Origin: Victivallales bacterium
GTDB taxonomy: Bacteria; Verrucomicrobiota; Lentisphaeria; Oligosphaerales; Oligosphaeraceae
DNA length: 10,081 nucleotides
NCBI GenBank assembly: GCA_017538465.1
Contig: JAFYIW010000017.1
Span: 1-10,081 of the forward strand
Direction of reading: 5' to 3'
Numbering within the stretch: the stretch's first letter is position 1; every line of letters starts with the position of its first letter. The notes beneath the pieces are model-generated. The model worked only from the letters and a program-made list of their open reading frames with translations. It searched no databases and was not told the DNA's origin. Shown piece after piece: positions 6,051 to 10,081 of the stretch. A program made the position numbers and the translations under genes.

Positions 6051-7774
6051 AAAAAACGGATGCCTTGAAGCCACTTGGAAGCGGCGCGATGCGCTTTGGC
6101 GGATTCCTCGGTAGAAAACTGACACTTTGCCTGGAGAATCGACTCCGGAAAATACGCTGGAAGCATCTGACCGAGCCGTTCTTCAGCCGCACGGAGGATG
6201 ACGGACGCTGGCGCTGCGAGTTCTGGGGGAAGATCATCCGCGGGGCCATCTACACGTATCGCGCCACCCGGGATGCCGCGCTGCGCAAGGCCCTGGACGA
6301 GACGGTGGAGGAGCTCATCCAGGCCGCCGACAAGACGGGGTGCATCTCCAGCTACCCGGTGGACAAGCAGACGCAGGACTGGGATATCTGGGGACGCAAA
6401 TATGTCGCCGTCGGCCTGGCGGACTACTGCCTGGAGGTCGAGGCGCGCCCGGAGGTCGTGGAGGCGCTGCGCCGCCACATCCTGGCTTTGGCCGCGCAGG
6501 TCAAGGCCAGCGGAAAGCCCTTAGGCGACTTCGGATGGCATGAAGGTCTGGCCGCCAGCTCCATCATGGGCGCGGTGGTGCAGACCGCACGCCTCAGCGG
6601 TGATTCGAAGGTGCTGGCGTTCGCCAAGGAAATCTACCAGAGCGGCTGCTCCAGCCGCGGCGATGTCTATGACGCGGCGCTCAAGGGCGTTCCCCCGGAA
6701 TACATTGGGAACGGCAAGGCCTACGAAATGACCTCCTGTTTTGACAGCGCCCTGGAACTCTACCGCGAGACAGGCGACCCCCGTTGTCTGAAAGCCGCGC
6801 GTGCCTACTGGAAGGCGGTGCGGGACACCGAAATCTTCGTGACCGGCATGGCCGGCGCCAAAGACACCTGGGGAGAATACTGGTATAACGGACACTACAC
6901 GCAGTTGCGCGACAATGTCGGCGGCATGGGTGAGACCTGCATCGCGGCGACTTGGGTGAAATTCTGCATGCAGCTGCTCAGCGTCACCGGCGAAGCCGAA
7001 ATTGCCGATGAACTCGAACGGACGCTTTACAACGGCATTGCCGGCGCGATGACTCCGGATGGCTCGTGGTGGTCGCATCTGAATCCCTATCCGCTGGCCG
7101 GCAAGGGCTGGCGGCAACGGGCGGGCGACCAGCTGCCTGGCTTCGGCGAGGACTGCTGCCTGGCCCAGGGGCCGACCGGACTGGCCTTGGCGCCTTATAT
7201 CGCCGTGATGACTCATGACGCCGGCATCACGGTGAACCTCTATGAGGAATGCCAGTGCCGGATTGCTTTGGGCGACCAGGCGGTTTGCAAATTGGACATC
7301 CGCGGCGACTATGCCCGGAAAGGGCAGGTCGCCCTCGCGGTCACGATGTCGTCGCCTAAGAAGTTCGAGCTTCGTCTTCGAATCCCTGCCTGGAGCGGCG
7401 CCAGGACGGCGGTCGCCGTGAACGGCAAGCCGGTGAAGGGTGTCCAGGCCGGATATCTCTGCCTGAACCGCGTCTGGAAGAATGGCGACCGCGTGGAAGT
7501 GCAGTTTGACATGGCGATGCAGGTGATCGACGCCTTTGACGGCTCGAAACGTTTCGCCCTGCAGCGTGGGCCGCTGGTGCTGGCCCAGGACTCCCGGCTG
7601 GGAAAGGTGGATGAGCCGTTCCAGCCTGTCGGAGGAAAGGTGGTCATGGCACCGAAGGACATCTTCCTCGCATACCAGTTCAAGGACGGCACGACCGTGT
7701 GCGACTATGCATCGGCGGGCAACCAGTATGACCTGCGCAACCGCCTCTGCGTCTGGATGCCCAGAAAGGCATAG
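6047..7774 (+). CDS. GH127-family glycoside hydrolase (DUF1680), putative beta-L-arabinofuranosidase
   Basis: This 575-residue protein has the GH127/GH146 plan: an (alpha/alpha)6-barrel core (about 20-400) and C-terminal beta domains (about 410-575; LRLRIPAWS and FALQRGPLVLAQ are typical). Family members cleave terminal beta-L-arabinofuranose with a zinc-held cysteine nucleophile. Matching residues are visible: GETC (295-298) gives Glu296 and Cys298, and DCC (369-371) gives Cys370/Cys371. By analogy with HypBA1, Cys370 would be the nucleophile and Glu277 (WGEYW) the acid/base. The segment after CC reads LAQGP instead of the common PPN. Near 226-234 (YEMTSCFDS), where GH127 enzymes usually have a His-x-Glu-Ile motif, the His is missing. 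No signal peptide is seen, so it is probably cytoplasmic. The start overlaps the ATPase stop (ATGA), implying translational coupling, and transcription ends at the hairpin 15 bp downstream. Family placement is firm; substrate is not. Confidence 0.86.
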   Translation: MKKTDALKPLGSGAMRFGGFLGRKLTLCLENRLRKIRWKHLTEPFFSRTEDDGRWRCEFWGKIIRGAIYTYRATRDAALRKALDETVEELIQAADKTGCISSYPVDKQTQDWDIWGRKYVAVGLADYCLEVEARPEVVEALRRHILALAAQVKASGKPLGDFGWHEGLAASSIMGAVVQTARLSGDSKVLAFAKEIYQSGCSSRGDVYDAALKGVPPEYIGNGKAYEMTSCFDSALELYRETGDPRCLKAARAYWKAVRDTEIFVTGMAGAKDTWGEYWYNGHYTQLRDNVGGMGETCIAATWVKFCMQLLSVTGEAEIADELERTLYNGIAGAMTPDGSWWSHLNPYPLAGKGWRQRAGDQLPGFGEDCCLAQGPTGLALAPYIAVMTHDAGITVNLYEECQCRIALGDQAVCKLDIRGDYARKGQVALAVTMSSPKKFELRLRIPAWSGARTAVAVNGKPVKGVQAGYLCLNRVWKNGDRVEVQFDMAMQVIDAFDGSKRFALQRGPLVLAQDSRLGKVDEPFQPVGGKVVMAPKDIFLAYQFKDGTTVCDYASAGNQYDLRNRLCVWMPRKA

Positions 7775-7788
7775 CGGGAACACGCAAG

Positions 7789-7834
7789 AAAAGGGGCTGC
7801 CGCAAAACCTCGTCGGTTGCGGCAGCCCCTTTTT
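7789..7834. terminator. Strong bidirectional intrinsic terminator
   Basis: A perfect 17-bp inverted repeat (7789-7805 with 7817-7833) encloses an 11-base loop. The GC-rich core GGGGCTGCCGC is flanked by AAAA on the left and TTTTT on the right, so a U-tract is made in either direction. It sits 15 bp after the GH127 stop on the plus strand and about 25 bp after the isomerase stop on the minus strand, ending both convergent units. Confidence 0.93.
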
Positions 7835-7858
7835 CATCGGAAGGGAATGGACTTCAGG

Positions 7859-8338
<480 letters not shown>

Positions 8339-8429
8339 GGTGTTTTTCTAGCGATGGTGGGTGGAGAAATCTGAATGTGCACGTGGAGGTCTAGGCAGAT
8401 AAAGTCACCGCGCGTGTCGGCATCCGCGG

Positions 8430-9821
8430 TCAGTTGTGTGCAGGATGTCCCAGGACGTCACTTTCATCCACGCTTTCGGCGCGTGCGTCGAAACGGGTGT
8501 ATTGCGGAAAGAAGGTGAGCATTTGGGTGCAGGTGCGTCCGCTGCGGTTTTTGGCGATGATGAGTTCGGCCTCGACGCCCTCGGAGGAGTTTTCATTGCG
8601 GTTGAACTGCTCTTCGCGCTTCCGGTGTAGCATCGCGACCACGTCGGTGTCCTGCTCGATGGCGCCGGACTCACGCAGATGGCTGAGCTTGGGCTTGCCG
8701 TCGCCTTCCTCGGCTTTCCGGTTGACCTGCGCCAGGCAGACAATCGGGATGTTGAGTTCTTTGGCCAGGCCTTTCAACGCGCCCGAGATGCGGGCGACTT
8801 CGTTTTCACGGTTGCTCTGGCTGTTGGTGGCGCTGGTGGTGATGAGCTGCAGATAGTCAATGAAGAGCGCCTGGATGTGGTGTTGCTCCGCCATTCGGCG
8901 CGCCTTGGCGCGCAGTTCCAGAATGTCGATGGCGCCCGTGTCGTCAATGAGGATGTTGGCGTTGCGCAGCTGACTGCACGCCTCGCGGACGGCGATGATG
9001 TCGCCTTTGGGAGGGTTGTTCTCGTATGCCCAGCGGTTGATGTTCACGCGCGATTGCGCGGAGATGAGCCGAAGCGTGAGCTGCTGGGAAGACATTTCCA
9101 GGGAGAAAATCCCGATTGGCGTCTTGCCGTCGCCCCGCAGGGCGATGTTGGCGGCCATGTTCAGGGCCAACGCGGTCTTGCCGATGGAGGGGCGGGCGGC
9201 CAGAATGAAGAGCATTCCGGGCTTCAGGCCGCCGGTCATGGCGTGGTCGAGGGTTTCGTAGCCGGTGGGCAGTCCCTGGACATCGGCGGCTTTGGTGAGC
9301 AGATCCCGGATGTAGTTCAGCGCCTCATCGACCAATGGTTCGATGCGCTGGAAGTCCCGCGCCTGATTCATCTGGCTGACTTCCAGAACCTCTTTCTCGA
9401 CCAGGTCGAGAAGCGTCTCCACGTCGCCGTCCGAGTCATAGCATTTGAGCACCGCGTCGGAGCAGGTCGCGATGATGCGGCGCAGGACGGCGTTCTGCTT
9501 GACGATTTCCGCATAGTGCTCGATGTTGACCGAGGTCGGAACCTTGTCCATGAGCGTCTGCAGATAGTTCACGCCGCCGATCTGGGCAAGCAGGTGGTTT
9601 TTCTGCAGGTACTCGCCCAGCACGACCAGGTCGATGCCGGCTTCGCCCTTGGGATTGAGGGCCACCATCGCGTCAAAGATGATTTGATGGGCGGGACGAT
9701 AGAATGCCCCCTCGAAATTCAGCCGTGCCAGCCCGATGGCCGCCGCGTCGGCGTCAATCAGCATGGAGCCCAGTACGGCGATTTCCGCGTCTTCGTTGTG
9801 CGGCGGTATCCTCTCTGCCAT
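8430..9821 (-). CDS. dnaB: Replicative DNA helicase DnaB
   Basis: This 463-residue protein is the hexameric helicase that unwinds DNA at the replication fork and recruits primase. Residues 1-110 are the N-terminal DnaB domain (PPHNEDAEIAVLGSML is typical), followed by a linker and a RecA-like motor from about 180. Walker A is ARPSIGKTA (209-217, Lys215/Thr216), with Ile where Met is common. The catalytic glutamate is Glu242 in FSLEMS. Walker B is FIDYLQL (320-326, Asp322). LAQVNRKAE (363-371) and the HLRESGAIEQDTD segment (381-393) are classic DnaB motifs. NRSGRT (425-430) includes the likely arginine finger Arg429. Length and domain order are normal, and no intein or insertion is present. 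AGGAG (9829-9833) lies seven bases before the ATG and fixes the start. It follows rplI by 45 bp, a conserved bacterial gene order. Confidence 0.97.
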   Translation of the reverse strand: MAERIPPHNEDAEIAVLGSMLIDADAAAIGLARLNFEGAFYRPAHQIIFDAMVALNPKGEAGIDLVVLGEYLQKNHLLAQIGGVNYLQTLMDKVPTSVNIEHYAEIVKQNAVLRRIIATCSDAVLKCYDSDGDVETLLDLVEKEVLEVSQMNQARDFQRIEPLVDEALNYIRDLLTKAADVQGLPTGYETLDHAMTGGLKPGMLFILAARPSIGKTALALNMAANIALRGDGKTPIGIFSLEMSSQQLTLRLISAQSRVNINRWAYENNPPKGDIIAVREACSQLRNANILIDDTGAIDILELRAKARRMAEQHHIQALFIDYLQLITTSATNSQSNRENEVARISGALKGLAKELNIPIVCLAQVNRKAEEGDGKPKLSHLRESGAIEQDTDVVAMLHRKREEQFNRNENSSEGVEAELIIAKNRSGRTCTQMLTFFPQYTRFDARAESVDESDVLGHPAHN

Positions 9822-9866
9822 TTTTTCTCTCCTGTTTCGTTTATGGTCCGGTGATGTCGCCGGCCG

Positions 9867-10081
9867 TCACTCCGCCTGTACGTCCACGCGGAGGCGGGCC
9901 GTAACGTCGTGATAGAGCTTCGCTTCCACCACGTGCTCTCCGGCCTGCTTTATCGGGCTGTCGAGCTCCACTTTCTTCTTGTCGAGCGCGATGCCGTGCT
10001 GCTCCATGAGCGCGTCGCATATGTCCTTCGACGTGATGGAGCCGAAGAGGCGTCCGCCCTCGCCGCTCTTCGTCTTTATAA
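9867..10081 (-). CDS. rplI: Ribosomal protein L9 (bL9), C-terminal part; 5' end off the right edge
   Basis: The last 70 residues and the TGA stop are present. They match the L9 C-terminal domain: a glycine-rich connector (SGEGGRLFGSITSKDI), then DALMEQHGIALDKKKVEL, PIKQAGEH, and a final strand ending RLRVDVQAE. bL9 binds 23S rRNA near the base of the L1 stalk and affects reading-frame maintenance. It is upstream of dnaB, as in many bacterial rpsF-rpsR-rplI-dnaB clusters, so those genes probably lie beyond the right edge. Three of five isoleucine codons in this fragment are ATA; the sample is too small to mean much. Confidence 0.96.
   Translation of the reverse strand, partial: IKTKSGEGGRLFGSITSKDICDALMEQHGIALDKKKVELDSPIKQAGEHVVEAKLYHDVTARLRVDVQAE

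Noticed and set aside
5109..6125. 338-residue minus-strand ORF opposite the ATPase
   Set aside because: Antisense shadow of conserved ATPase sequence; its composition (many Arg, His, Gln) is typical of such artefacts.
6521..7837. 438-residue minus-strand ORF opposite the GH127 gene
   Set aside because: Antisense shadow. It also begins inside the terminator hairpin, which argues against a real gene.
8405..8430. CCGCG/CGCGG inverted repeat just after dnaB as a terminator
   Set aside because: The stem is only 5 bp with a 12-base loop and no T-tract; too weak to call.

Overview
The window comes from a high-GC bacterial chromosome with short intergenic gaps. It holds seven genes in three blocks. 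Reading from the right edge leftward on the minus strand there is a housekeeping block: the C-terminal end of ribosomal protein L9 (rplI), the replicative helicase dnaB and a small cyclophilin-type peptidyl-prolyl isomerase. In the middle, on the plus strand, lie a PMCA-type calcium P-type ATPase and a GH127-family (DUF1680) glycoside hydrolase, joined by an ATGA start/stop overlap. On the left, on the minus strand, is an oadG-oadA-oadB cluster for a biotin-dependent, sodium-pumping oxaloacetate decarboxylase; oadB runs off the left edge.

The taxon cannot be fixed from sequence alone. A sodium-pumping decarboxylase, an intracellular GH127 enzyme and patchy Shine-Dalgarno use would fit an anaerobic, carbohydrate-using member of the PVC group (Lentisphaerota, Kiritimatiellota or Verrucomicrobiota). 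That is an inference held with low confidence.

The OAD cluster would decarboxylate oxaloacetate to pyruvate on OadA, with the carboxyl group carried on biotin at Lys573. It would then use decarboxylation of carboxybiotin in membrane subunit OadB to export Na+, with OadG anchoring the complex. The Ca2+-ATPase exports calcium. The GH127 enzyme has no export signal and would act on short oligosaccharides in the cytoplasm. The plus-strand pair and the minus-strand housekeeping block converge on one strong bidirectional terminator at about 7789-7834. The ATPase and oadG diverge from a 434-bp non-coding region.

Most of the window is ordinary core and metabolic sequence, and I see no clear undescribed multi-gene system, CRISPR array, transposon or RNA gene. 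The points most worth a second look are the roughly 200-residue exported N-terminal extension on OadB, the divergent carboxyltransferase motifs of OadA, alternative hairpins between oadG and oadA, and the tight coupling of a Ca2+ pump to a GH127 enzyme with an atypical active-site neighbourhood.
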